Positions 38,107 through 46,619 of a DNA stretch of 53,425 nucleotides are shown here, piece by piece (position 1 is the stretch's first letter; each line of letters opens with the position of its first letter). The translations under genes and the position numbers were made by a program. The stretch is from M0027 sp021713415. GTDB lineage: Bacteria > Pseudomonadota > Gammaproteobacteria > Francisellales > Francisellaceae. Under the pieces are notes generated by a model. That model saw only the letters and a program-made list of their open reading frames with translations. It had not been told where the DNA came from and did no database searches. The stretch covers positions 1 through 53,425 of the forward strand of contig JAKJJQ010000019.1 of NCBI GenBank assembly GCA_021713415.1, written 5' to 3'.

Positions 38107-38685
38107 TTAGCCTAAGTTTTCACTAACAAAGTCCCAATTAACAAGATTAAAGAACTCAGAAATATACTTAGGACGTGCATTACGATAGTCAATGTAATAA
38201 GCATGTTCCCAAACATCAATCGTTAATAATGCCTTTTTACCATGCTTCATTGGTAAGTCAGCATTTGCTGTATTAATAATTTCTAATTGGCCTTGGCCAT
38301 TATCAACAAGCCAAGTCCATCCTGAGCCAAAATTAGTAGCAGCAGATTTACTAAATAGCTCTTTAAAACTATCAAATGAACCAAATGAATGATTGATTAA
38401 TTCAGCTAATTTGCCAGAAGGTGCTTTAGCACTGTTAGGAGTTAAGCAATGCCAGTAGAATGTATGATTCCAAATTTGAGCGGCATTATTAAAAATACCA
38501 CCAGAAGATTTCATAATGACTTCTTCAAGGCTCATAGATTCAAATTCTGTGCCTAACACTAGATTATTTAAGTTAGTAACATAGGCTTGGTGATGTTTAC
38601 CATAATGATATTCTAAAGTTTCCTCAGAAATATAAGGGGCTAGTGCATTTTTTTCATAAGGTAGTTTAGGTAGTTCAAATGTCAT
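38107..38685 (-). CDS. sodB: Iron superoxide dismutase
   Basis: A 192-residue Fe-type superoxide dismutase. It starts MTFELPKLPYEKNALAPYIS. The metal-ligand region HYGKHHQAYV is present, as are QIWNHTFYWHCL and DVWEHAYYIDYRN with the C-terminal Asp and His ligands. The FGSGWTWL block and absence of a signal peptide fit cytoplasmic SodB. ATG 38685 is preceded by AGGAGAG. An extended frame to 38835 has no site and adds a non-homologous leader. Divergent from grxD with palindromes between. Confidence 0.95.
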   Translation of the reverse strand: MTFELPKLPYEKNALAPYISEETLEYHYGKHHQAYVTNLNNLVLGTEFESMSLEEVIMKSSGGIFNNAAQIWNHTFYWHCLTPNSAKAPSGKLAELINHSFGSFDSFKELFSKSAATNFGSGWTWLVDNGQGQLEIINTANADLPMKHGKKALLTIDVWEHAYYIDYRNARPKYISEFFNLVNWDFVSENLG

Positions 38686-38745
38686 ATTTCTCTCCTGATT
38701 TTTCACTTGATCCGACACAATTTGAGAATTTGAAGGTTTTAGGTT

Positions 38746-38762
38746 ATGATACTCGATATCAT
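38746..38762. promoter_or_regulatory. Palindromic site in sodB-grxD intergenic region
   Basis: ATGATA-CTCGA-TATCAT is a perfect 6-5-6 inverted repeat between sodB and grxD. Its size and spacing suit a dimeric regulator. The two iron-related neighbours suggest an iron, iron-sulfur or redox sensor, but no consensus is matched. Confidence 0.4.
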
Positions 38763-38792
38763 GTACTACGCAAGCTAAAAAGCGTAAATTTA

Positions 38793-38807
38793 ATAAGCAA
38801 TACTTAT
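38793..38807. promoter_or_regulatory. Second inverted repeat in sodB-grxD intergenic region
   Basis: ATAAG-CAATA-CTTAT is a 5-5-5 inverted repeat lying 31 bases from the first dyad and 33 bases before the grxD start. With the flanking bases it has some resemblance to a degenerate Fur box, which I regard as only suggestive. Confidence 0.35.
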
Positions 38808-38839
38808 CGTGATTAAAAATAAATAAAAGGCACAAATTT

Positions 38840-39169
38840 ATGTTAGAACAACAAGAAGCAATTATCGAACAAATTAAAAAGCAATTAAGTGAAAATAAGA
38901 TTTTACTTTATATGAAAGGAACACCAAGTTTACCACAGTGTGGATTTTCTGCACGTGCGACTCAAGCTTTGATGGCTTGTGGTGAAAAGTTTGCATTTGT
39001 TAATATTTTAGAACATCCTGAAATTCGCCAAATTTTACCGCAGATGATGAATTGGCCAACATTTCCACAATTATATGTAAATGGTGAGCTAATCGGTGGC
39101 TGTGATATTATTTGTGAAATGTTTGAAGCAGGTGAACTTCAAGAGATAATCAAACAAGCAACTGCATAA
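38840..39169 (+). CDS. grxD: Monothiol glutaredoxin 4
   Basis: A 109-residue monothiol glutaredoxin with the CGFS motif (LPQCGFSARA) and the glutathione-binding WPTFPQLYV and GGCDIICEM motifs. Grx4-type proteins bind and transfer [2Fe-2S] clusters. AAGG stands ten bases before ATG 38840. Divergent from sodB. Confidence 0.95.
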   Translation: MLEQQEAIIEQIKKQLSENKILLYMKGTPSLPQCGFSARATQALMACGEKFAFVNILEHPEIRQILPQMMNWPTFPQLYVNGELIGGCDIICEMFEAGELQEIIKQATA

Positions 39170-39295
39170 ACATAAATGCTAAAAATACGTTGAATTTCTC
39201 ATCATAAAACGCTTCAATGATACTTAGAGATAACAATTAATATAATTATATTTTAATTGTTTAATATTGAGTTTTATAAGGAATTCAATAACGTT

Positions 39296-40561
39296 ATGAA
39301 TGAAAAAGTGCTTGTTGTATCCTCAGATGTTGACGTATTAGAGGAAATTAAACGTCAGTTAGTTAGATCACAATGGCAAATGTTATTTGCATCAGATGAT
39401 AAAACTGCACTTGATATTGTCAAAGAACATGCAATATTCGTTGCAATAATTGATTTTAATATCAGTAAATTAAGTTTGGACTTGATTAAAAGTCTTAAAG
39501 CGAGATTGCCTTATAGTGTACAAATCTTAGTTTTAGATAAAACACAAGCTCAAAATGCATTTAATGCAATTACCGATGGTCAAGCCTATCGTTTTGTGAA
39601 AAAACCACTCAATCATCATTTTTATGACATCATACTTCACGCAATGGATGAGGCTAAAGGCTATCGCCATAGACGACTTTTAGACCGCGCATTTTTATCT
39701 TGTATTGAAACGATATTTTATACCGCTGAAGATGGCATTATTGAATGGGTAAATCCAGCAGTAACACAAATACTAGGTTATGAGCCACAAGAAGTTATTG
39801 GCAAACATATTTCACAATTTGATGTTGATGAGCCAGCGATTAAACAAGTACGTTTTCAAATTTTAAAAACATTAAAGCAGTTTGGCCGTTGGCAAGGACA
39901 TTACTGGATTGTAGGTCATTCAAAAGAGCATATACCAGTATCAATGTCTATTAATTTAGTAACTTTAGAGTCAAAAGAACGCTGCTATGTCTATTCAATT
40001 TTGGATAATACAGAAGAACATCAATATCGTCAATTTATCGAACATCAAGCTTATTATGACCATTTAACAGGCTTAGCGAATCGTTGGTTATTTGGCGATC
40101 GTGTAGAACAAGCAGTTTATCAAGCAAAGCGTAATCGTTGGCATGTGGTTGTGTTTTTCATGGATTTAGATAATTTTAAGCCGGTTAATGATAAGTTTGG
40201 CCATCATGTAGGGGATTTATTATTACAACAAGTAGCAGCAAGATTAAAATCATTTGCGCGTCAGGGTGACACGGTTGCTAGATTTGGGGGTGATGAGTTT
40301 GCTATTTTAATTCCTAAATTTGATTTACTTAAAAATAGCGTTAGTTTATTAGCGCAACGACTGCTCAATGCATTTATAGAACCGTTTGAATTAAATGCAC
40401 AAATATTTCATATTACTTTAAGTGTTGGTATAGCGGTCTACCCACAAACAGCATCGAGTGCAACAGAGTTAGTACGCTTTGCTGACAGTGCAATGTATCA
40501 TGTTAAAAATCAAGGTAGAAGTGGTTGTTATATTTATCAGCAAGAAGATAAGGTTATATAA
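39296..40561 (+). CDS. REC-PAS-GGDEF diguanylate cyclase
   Basis: A 421-residue protein making c-di-GMP. Residues about 1-120 form a receiver-like domain. The putative phospho-acceptor Asp is in AIIDFNIS and a Lys in FVKKP, but the acidic pair near the start is incomplete (VVSSDVD), so phosphorylation is uncertain. A PAS domain follows (about 130-245). The GGDEF domain starts YDHLTGLANR and has an intact RFGGDEF active site. RQGD sits where the inhibitory RxxD site belongs, so product inhibition is likely. ATG 39296 is preferred to an upstream TTG at 39257; AAGGA stands about 13 bases upstream. Confidence 0.88.
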   Translation: MNEKVLVVSSDVDVLEEIKRQLVRSQWQMLFASDDKTALDIVKEHAIFVAIIDFNISKLSLDLIKSLKARLPYSVQILVLDKTQAQNAFNAITDGQAYRFVKKPLNHHFYDIILHAMDEAKGYRHRRLLDRAFLSCIETIFYTAEDGIIEWVNPAVTQILGYEPQEVIGKHISQFDVDEPAIKQVRFQILKTLKQFGRWQGHYWIVGHSKEHIPVSMSINLVTLESKERCYVYSILDNTEEHQYRQFIEHQAYYDHLTGLANRWLFGDRVEQAVYQAKRNRWHVVVFFMDLDNFKPVNDKFGHHVGDLLLQQVAARLKSFARQGDTVARFGGDEFAILIPKFDLLKNSVSLLAQRLLNAFIEPFELNAQIFHITLSVGIAVYPQTASSATELVRFADSAMYHVKNQGRSGCYIYQQEDKVI

Positions 40562-40565
40562 ATTA

Positions 40566-40961
40566 TTATGGACTAGGGGAGCTATAGTCAGTGTCAAACT
40601 TACCATCAAAAATAATTGGGGCATTTGAAGCTTTTTTTTGATTTATGCCAAAAGGCATATTAGCTATTTCGTGTAATTGTCCATCTTTATAGAAAGCATA
40701 ACTTAGAATGTTCTCTTTTTTTAATTCACCAGCATTTATATTTGCGAATACAATAATGTTTTGATTGCCTTTTTTAGCAAGGTTTAAGGCAACATCAAAT
40801 TCATCACAGCATTTAATTTTTTCCTTAAGCTTAGGGTTAGTATGATAAGTTTTATAAGTAATCTCTATAATTTCAAGATTATCGATTTGCTTAGCTATTT
40901 CTATGCTAGGTGAATTTTGATGCTCTTTAATAGAACATGGAAATACAAAATATGTTGCCAT
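40566..40961 (-). CDS. Hypothetical 131-residue protein
   Basis: A soluble protein starting MATYFVFPCSIKEHQNSP, with AAGGA just before ATG 40961. An in-frame GTG 21 bases upstream is less likely. It shows alternating strands and helices (IIEITYKTYH, VALNLAKKGNQNIIVFANI, YAFYKDGQLHEI) and a Ser/Pro-rich end (DYSSPSP). I recognise no family. Tail-to-tail with the diguanylate cyclase gene, four bases apart. Confidence 0.6.
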   Translation of the reverse strand: MATYFVFPCSIKEHQNSPSIEIAKQIDNLEIIEITYKTYHTNPKLKEKIKCCDEFDVALNLAKKGNQNIIVFANINAGELKKENILSYAFYKDGQLHEIANMPFGINQKKASNAPIIFDGKFDTDYSSPSP

Positions 40962-41069
40962 AATCATCCTTAATTTATTCACAATTTCATTTAATATTTA
41001 TTATAAAGGATTAAAATTGGTATAAAAACATAACTTTTATTACAAATACTGATAATGCTTTTACTTAAT

Positions 41070-41098
41070 TTGCACTTTCATAAACAGAGGCGTAAAAT
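41070..41098 (+). promoter_or_regulatory. Promoter of the fumarase gene
   Basis: TTGCAC (41070-41075), a 17-base spacer and TAAAAT (41093-41098) make a good sigma-70-type promoter, 44 bases before the fumarase ATG. Confidence 0.6.
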
Positions 41099-41142
41099 AT
41101 GCCTAAATCTTAAATATAATCAGATAAAAGGTCCTTAGTATC

Positions 41143-42669
41143 ATGACATTAATTAAAACTGAAGATTTGATTCAAAGTATTGATGATGCCTGTCAATATA
41201 TTTCTTATTACCACCCAATTGATTTTATTCAGTCATTGCATAAAGCATATGAAATAGAGGAGAATCAAGCAGCTAAAGATGCAATGGCACAAATCTTAAT
41301 TAATTCAAAAATGGCAGCAGAAGGAAAGCGCCCCATTTGTCAAGATACCGGTATGATTTGTGTATTTGTGAAAATTGGTATGGATGTACGCTTCGATCGT
41401 ACGGATTTAAGTATTACTGAATTAGTCAATGAGGGCGTTCGAGGTGCTTATACGAATAAAGATAATCCATTAAGAGCGTCAATGCTAACATCACCTGCCT
41501 CAAAAAGAAGCAATACCAAAGATAATACACCAGCGATTGTACATGTTGATTTAGTACCTGGAAATACGGTGGATGTAAAAGTTGCTGCCAAAGGAGGTGG
41601 TTCTGAATTTAAATCAAAATTTACGGTTTTAAATCCAAGTGATAGTATCGTTGATTGGGTATTAGAGATGGTGCCTAAAATGGGTGCTGGCTGGTGTCCG
41701 CCAGGGATGTTAGGTATTGGTATTGGTGGAACTGCCGAAAAAGCATTTGTATTAGCAAAAGAATCACTATATGAATCAATTGATATGCCTGAATTATTAA
41801 AACGTGGTCCACAAACAGATATTGAAAAATTACGCGTTGAGATTTATAACAAAGTGAATGACTTAGGTATTGGTGCTCAAGGATTAGGTGGTTTGACAAC
41901 GGTTTTAGATGTTAAAATTCATGACTATCCAACCCATGCGGCAACTTTACCTGTAGCATTAATTCCAAACTGCGCGGCAACACGACATGCACATTTTGTA
42001 TTAGATGGTACAGGCCCGGTAGAACTAAAGGCACCATCGTTATCTGATTGGCCAGCAATTGCACAAAAAGATAAATCACAAAGTAAACGTATTAATTTAG
42101 ATACAGTAACTAAAGATGAAATATTGAATTTGCGTGCAGGTGAGACAATTCTTTTAAGCGGTAAGATGTTAACAGGGCGTGATGCAGCGCATAAACGTAT
42201 TATGGAAATGGTTAAAAATGGTCAGGATTTACCAGTGGATTTAAAAAATCGCTTTATCTATTATGTAGGTCCTGTTGACCCTGTTAGAGATGAAATTGTA
42301 GGCCCTGCTGGACCGACAACAGCAACGAGAATGGATAAATTTACTGACTTTATGCTAAGAGATGTTGGTATTATGGGTATGGTTGGAAAAGCTGAGCGTG
42401 GTGATAGTGCTATTGAAGCAATTAAGAATAATCAAGGCATTTATTTAATGGCTGTTGGTGGGTCAGCATATTTAATCTCAAAATTAATTAAAAAATCACG
42501 CATTGTTGCTTTTGAAGATTTAGGCATGGAAGCTATTTATGAATTTGAAGTTGAGGATATGCCTGTGACTGTGGCAGTAGACTCATTTGGTACTTCAGTG
42601 CATAAAGAGGGGCCTAAGGAATGGAAGATGAAAATAGAAGCGCTTAAAAAGCCAGTTAAACGAATTTAA
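41143..42669 (+). CDS. Class I (iron-sulfur) fumarate hydratase
   Basis: A 508-residue single-chain class I fumarase that interconverts fumarate and malate in the TCA cycle using an oxygen-sensitive [4Fe-4S] cluster. Candidate cluster cysteines stand in ICQDTGM (Cys66) and PNCAATRHAHF (about Cys277). The C-terminal half carries GRDAAHKRIMEM, YYVGPVDP and AGPTTATRMDKF, typical of the beta domain. AAAGG precedes ATG. E. coli FumA and FumB are the closest named relatives; I leave the symbol open. Confidence 0.93.
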   Translation: MTLIKTEDLIQSIDDACQYISYYHPIDFIQSLHKAYEIEENQAAKDAMAQILINSKMAAEGKRPICQDTGMICVFVKIGMDVRFDRTDLSITELVNEGVRGAYTNKDNPLRASMLTSPASKRSNTKDNTPAIVHVDLVPGNTVDVKVAAKGGGSEFKSKFTVLNPSDSIVDWVLEMVPKMGAGWCPPGMLGIGIGGTAEKAFVLAKESLYESIDMPELLKRGPQTDIEKLRVEIYNKVNDLGIGAQGLGGLTTVLDVKIHDYPTHAATLPVALIPNCAATRHAHFVLDGTGPVELKAPSLSDWPAIAQKDKSQSKRINLDTVTKDEILNLRAGETILLSGKMLTGRDAAHKRIMEMVKNGQDLPVDLKNRFIYYVGPVDPVRDEIVGPAGPTTATRMDKFTDFMLRDVGIMGMVGKAERGDSAIEAIKNNQGIYLMAVGGSAYLISKLIKKSRIVAFEDLGMEAIYEFEVEDMPVTVAVDSFGTSVHKEGPKEWKMKIEALKKPVKRI

Positions 42670-42675
42670 GCTATA

Positions 42676-42709
42676 CTTTACATATATAAAAATATTATTT
42701 AATGTAAAG
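42676..42709 (+). promoter_or_regulatory. Inverted repeat covering the MFS ribosome-binding region
   Basis: CTTTACAT (42676-42683) and ATGTAAAG (42702-42709) are a perfect 8-base inverted repeat with an 18-base loop, ending three bases before the start codon of the MFS gene. In RNA the second arm includes the only Shine-Dalgarno-like stretch (TAAAG), so it could control translation, or act as an operator in DNA. Confidence 0.45.
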
Positions 42710-42712
42710 CCT

Positions 42713-43906
42713 ATGAAAGAAAAAATTTCTTTATATATCATTTTGTCTGTATGTGTGCTTACACCAATGGCAAATAATATTTTTATTGCTTCACTATCTG
42801 AGATGGCAACGGTATTTAATACAAGTCATATTCAGTGGTCTATGAGTATTTTTTTAATTGGTTTGGCAATTCCACAGTTATTCAGTGGCTTATTATCTGA
42901 CTATTTTGGCAGAAAGCCTGTGCTTATTATAAGCTTAGTTATTTTTTCACTAGCAAGTATGCTTGTCCCATTAAGTAATGATTTTTTAACTTTGCTGACA
43001 CTAAGATTTATCCAAGCATTAGGAGCAAGTAGCTTAATTCCTAGCGCATTTGCGATTGCACGTGATATGTATAATGGTTATCAACTGGTAAAATCTATTA
43101 GCTTTATTATGTTAATTATAGGAGTATTACCATTTATTAATCCGTTGATTGGCGCTTGGGTTTATTATTTTTTTCACTGGCAAGCAGTTTTTTATTTTTT
43201 ATGCTTTATAGGGTTTGTCTATATTTTAGTTGTTATTTTTGTATACAAAGAGACTTGTACTTTTGAAACTCAAATAAACCAACAACATTTATTTAAAAAA
43301 TACTATCATCTATGTTCAAATGAGTTATTTCTAGCATTTACCATCATTAATACATGTGCTTATGCGATATTATTTGCATTTATGGCAGTAGCTATTCAAT
43401 TATTTGAAAAACAAGGAAGTTTTTCTTTTATTTATAGTAGTCATATTATTGCAATTAATGCGATAACAATTATTTTAATGAGTAGTTTATCTCCAATGAT
43501 GGTACTAAAAGTTGGTCTAAGTCATTGGTTAGTGGTTGGTGTTTTACTGTTATTAATAGGGGGGGTATGTTTTTTAAGTACCAGTTTTTGGTATTATCAT
43601 TCTAATCCAATGATGATTACCTCTATGCTAATCATATCAACAGGTATTGGCATTATTCGTCCAGTAGCTTCTGCTTTTGCTATGCAAAGTGTCAAAGCCC
43701 ATCAAAATGGTTTAGCAGCAGCAGTTTATAATGGATTTGCATTTATAGGGGGTGCATTTTCGACTTGGATTATTGGTTTATTTAATCAAATTACATCATT
43801 TGAGTTTTCATTAATTACAATTGTATTAGCTTCTATTGCGATGTGGGTCGTTTGTCGAATTTACTTTACTTCAATGATAAAGCAATTACTAAAAATCACA
43901 CCTTAA
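42713..43906 (+). CDS. MFS exporter, Bcr/CflA-like
   Basis: A 397-residue membrane protein with about twelve hydrophobic segments. It shows the loop motif SGLLSDYFGRKPVL near residues 58-71 and LRFIQALGASSLIPSAFAIARDMY near residue 100, typical of the Bcr/CflA drug-efflux branch of DHA1. Its end overlaps the cupin-HDO gene by 11 bases, tail to tail. Close packing with the oxidase cluster makes it a candidate exporter of the cluster product, though transcribed from the other strand. An inverted repeat sits at its start. Confidence 0.85.
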   Translation: MKEKISLYIILSVCVLTPMANNIFIASLSEMATVFNTSHIQWSMSIFLIGLAIPQLFSGLLSDYFGRKPVLIISLVIFSLASMLVPLSNDFLTLLTLRFIQALGASSLIPSAFAIARDMYNGYQLVKSISFIMLIIGVLPFINPLIGAWVYYFFHWQAVFYFLCFIGFVYILVVIFVYKETCTFETQINQQHLFKKYYHLCSNELFLAFTIINTCAYAILFAFMAVAIQLFEKQGSFSFIYSSHIIAINAITIILMSSLSPMMVLKVGLSHWLVVGVLLLLIGGVCFLSTSFWYYHSNPMMITSMLIISTGIGIIRPVASAFAMQSVKAHQNGLAAAVYNGFAFIGGAFSTWIIGLFNQITSFEFSLITIVLASIAMWVVCRIYFTSMIKQLLKITP

Positions 43907-44954
43907 CCTGATCTACCAATTCACATACACGGTTGGTCATACTTATTAGCATATCCCAGCCTTTATCCACCATTTGATAGACTGTATTATATTGAGCTTT
44001 TGATAATTGTTTAATTGTATCAACACCCATAGCAGCATGCGCTTCATCGGCTTCATGTACTTTGAAGTATTCATCATCAACTGTTTTATTAAGAATGGGT
44101 CGTGCTTGAATATGATAAATGTCACTAGCATGTTCAATGACTAAATGAATCAAAGCAATTTTGATAATATGATCACTTTTAAACATCTGTAGAATAAACC
44201 ATGAAGCAATTGCTTCGATTACAGGGTCAGATGTAATCATATTGCCGGTTGTTTCAGTGTGATGCATTTTATCATGACCGACTTCTTCAAATAAATGTTC
44301 AAGACATAATTTTTCATAATAACTATCAGAGACCATAGCTTGTCTAGCAAATAGTAAATCCTGATTTTTATTTGACCATACTTGAAGCGCATCAAGGTAG
44401 ACTTGTCTTTTTTTAGGATGATCTAAGGTACCGTCAGTTAATAGTTTTAAAAAACGACATTGTTTAAATTGTTCTATACGCTGTTGGTTTAACTTAATCA
44501 CTGCTTCATAGCTATTGTCTTGATGATCAAATGTTACCCTTGGATTTAACGGGTCTGTATATAAGCCTGCACCAAATTGTACTGAGATTGCATAAAGTCC
44601 TTCTTGATTCATTGCTTCAAATCCATGAAGTGAATGAGCTGGGACTGCAACAACATCCCCTTCTTTTAAGGCAAGATTAAGCTCACCTGTTAACTGGCCA
44701 GAACCTTTATAGATAATAATCATTGAAGCTGTTGCATGTTCATGGGGTGCAAGTACTTCACCAAAGTCAAGTTTTACCCAACTAAAGCTTACACGACCAT
44801 CACTTGGTAAGAAGCTTTTCAAGTCTTCATGCCATAGAAAATCACGTACTTCACCTAATTTCTCAATTTTGCCTTCAAATTCAATTTCACTAATAGCGGG
44901 TATTTCTTCTTTTGCTATGATACGTACTTGGCTAGTAAGTGGTTTAGTGTCCAT
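43896..44954 (-). CDS. Cupin fused to haem-oxygenase-like (HDO) protein
   Basis: A 352-residue soluble two-domain protein. Residues about 50-130 are a cupin with likely metal ligands His71 and His73 (HEHATAS) and His107/His110 (HSLHGF). Residues about 155-350 are all helical and match the haem-oxygenase-like diiron oxidase/oxygenase fold. Candidate ligands are Glu224/His227 (EEVGHDKM), Glu274, Asp278 and His281 (IEHASDIYH) and Asp303/His306 (DEAH). The same pattern recurs in the neighbour at 45906. It is the last gene of the operon, 8 bases behind the aminotransferase. HDO enzymes oxidise, cleave or N-hydroxylate amino and fatty acids; the substrate here is unknown. Confidence 0.75.
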   Translation of the reverse strand: MDTKPLTSQVRIIAKEEIPAISEIEFEGKIEKLGEVRDFLWHEDLKSFLPSDGRVSFSWVKLDFGEVLAPHEHATASMIIIYKGSGQLTGELNLALKEGDVVAVPAHSLHGFEAMNQEGLYAISVQFGAGLYTDPLNPRVTFDHQDNSYEAVIKLNQQRIEQFKQCRFLKLLTDGTLDHPKKRQVYLDALQVWSNKNQDLLFARQAMVSDSYYEKLCLEHLFEEVGHDKMHHTETTGNMITSDPVIEAIASWFILQMFKSDHIIKIALIHLVIEHASDIYHIQARPILNKTVDDEYFKVHEADEAHAAMGVDTIKQLSKAQYNTVYQMVDKGWDMLISMTNRVCELVDQVKV

Positions 44955-44962
44955 AATCTTAA

Positions 44963-45913
44963 TTACTCCATTTCATGTTCAGCTATATTCATTTTATTGG
45001 TAAAACTTAACCAATCTAAATACGCTAATAGATTACCTTGAGTGATATCTTGATAGCTTTGTTGAATCTTTTGTGTAATTTCTCCACATTGGCCATAACC
45101 TATGATACGTTTATCAACAGAGCGAATTGGTAAAATTTCAGCTGCAGTACCACAGAAAAATAGTTCATCTGCAGTATATAAATCTTCGCGAGTTAAATTA
45201 GTCACTGTAAGTGTGAGGTTAAGTTTTTTGGCAATGTGAAAAACAGTATTTCTTGTAATTCCATCAAGTGCAGAAGTTACTTCAGGTGTGATAAGAAGGT
45301 TATTTTTAATTAAAAATAAATTAGCACCAGTACCTTCAGCAACAAAATCATTATGATCTAGTAAAATGGCATCGTCATAGCCCTCTAACTGTGCTTGGTT
45401 ATTAGCCATAATCGATTGAATATACTTGCCATTAGCTTTTGCTTTATTTAAACCCATTCTTGGAGGGGTGGTTATAAAAGAAGAGACATGTACATCCATT
45501 CCATTGATGTATTTCTCTTTATCAAGATAGGAATTATCCCATGGAATAACGGCAATCATAACCTGTGGTTTGCTTTTTAGTGTATTTAAGCCAAAGTGAT
45601 CATCAGAAAAAAATACACAGGGACGAAGGTATGCATTATCTAAATTACTTTTTTGTAAAACTTTTAGTTGAGCGTGATTTAACTCATCTACTGTAAAGGG
45701 GAGGTTGATATTTAATATTTTAGCGGACTCAAATAAGCGTTTTGTATGATCATTTAATCTAAATATTGCAGGTCCTTGATCGGTTTGATAGCTTCTTAAA
45801 CCTTCATAAACACCAAAACCATAATGTAATGTTTGTGATAATATTGGTATTGATGCAGCTTCTTGAGAAATTATCTTGCCATTTAACCAAACGCTTATAT
45901 TTCGATTAATCAT
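44963..45913 (-). CDS. Class IV aminotransferase, IlvE-like
   Basis: A 316-residue PLP enzyme of the branched-chain aminotransferase/D-amino-acid aminotransferase fold. It shows LHYGFGVYEGLRSY, the lysine region NKAKANGKYIQS, GTGANLFL preceded by the PLP-nitrogen Glu (FVAEGTG), and FFCGTAAEILPIRSVD. The match to IlvE is close throughout, so it transaminates branched-chain or related 2-oxo acids. AAAGGAGAG precedes ATG 45913, which lies inside the end of the upstream HDO gene (8-base overlap). It may be the housekeeping IlvE, but its coupling to oxidase genes suggests it makes or consumes the pathway's amino acid. Confidence 0.87.
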   Translation of the reverse strand: MINRNISVWLNGKIISQEAASIPILSQTLHYGFGVYEGLRSYQTDQGPAIFRLNDHTKRLFESAKILNINLPFTVDELNHAQLKVLQKSNLDNAYLRPCVFFSDDHFGLNTLKSKPQVMIAVIPWDNSYLDKEKYINGMDVHVSSFITTPPRMGLNKAKANGKYIQSIMANNQAQLEGYDDAILLDHNDFVAEGTGANLFLIKNNLLITPEVTSALDGITRNTVFHIAKKLNLTLTVTNLTREDLYTADELFFCGTAAEILPIRSVDKRIIGYGQCGEITQKIQQSYQDITQGNLLAYLDWLSFTNKMNIAEHEME

Positions 45914-46619
45914 GCTTCTCTCCTTTGGTAACTAGGTGATAGACGCGATCAACCATAGTATGCATCATAGTCCATGATTTATGAGATAATAGCCCTAAGC
46001 GGTGGTAAACAAATTCTGGGTAATTTTCAATTAAGCGGATATCAATATCCGCGTGTTCTTCGTCAATTTCAGAATGAATTTCATAGTAGTCTGAATCTAA
46101 AAATTTCCCTAGAAATTCATTTGAAAATGAATGATAGAAATCGCCTGCTTTTTCAATAATTAAATGCATGACAACTAGCTTTTCAATATTATCTAAGGTA
46201 AGCATTTGATAAACAAACCAAATACTAATAGCATTTAAGACTGGGTCAAATGTTTCTTCAAAGTGTTCGTGTTTTTGAAGTAACTTGTGATGACCAATTT
46301 CATCTTCTAAATGAGAAAGAAAAAATGCTTCAAAACGTTGATCTCTACATCCACCTTGACGCATAAAAACCATTAACTGGAAACGGTCAGAGAATATTTG
46401 CATATAATTAAAAAATAATTTTCTTTTATAGGGGTTATTTATTAAAAAATCACTTTGAATTAATTTGAAAAAAGGCGCTTGTTTAAACTCTTCAAATGCT
46501 TTTTCATTATAAGAGATTACATCTTGTGCATTGCTAACATGCGTATGCTGATCTTGTAATTTAGTTTTAAACGTTGTAATCGTTGAACTTAATTGTGTCA
46601 TTGGTGATTTATCTTTCAT
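45906..46619 (-). CDS. Haem-oxygenase-like diiron-type (HDO) protein
   Basis: A 237-residue all-helical soluble protein resembling the second half of the cupin-HDO protein two genes downstream. Conserved positions line up: Glu107/His110 (EDEIGHHKL), Glu156, Asp160 and His163 (EKAGDFYH), and Asp186/His189 (DEEH). Such spacing matches HDO enzymes and iron-containing redox enzyme families, which use a labile diiron site. Its ATG overlaps the monooxygenase stop as ATGA (46619-46616), so translation is coupled. Duplication within the cluster suggests successive oxidations or a heteromeric enzyme. Confidence 0.72.
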   Translation of the reverse strand: MKDKSPMTQLSSTITTFKTKLQDQHTHVSNAQDVISYNEKAFEEFKQAPFFKLIQSDFLINNPYKRKLFFNYMQIFSDRFQLMVFMRQGGCRDQRFEAFFLSHLEDEIGHHKLLQKHEHFEETFDPVLNAISIWFVYQMLTLDNIEKLVVMHLIIEKAGDFYHSFSNEFLGKFLDSDYYEIHSEIDEEHADIDIRLIENYPEFVYHRLGLLSHKSWTMMHTMVDRVYHLVTKGEKHD

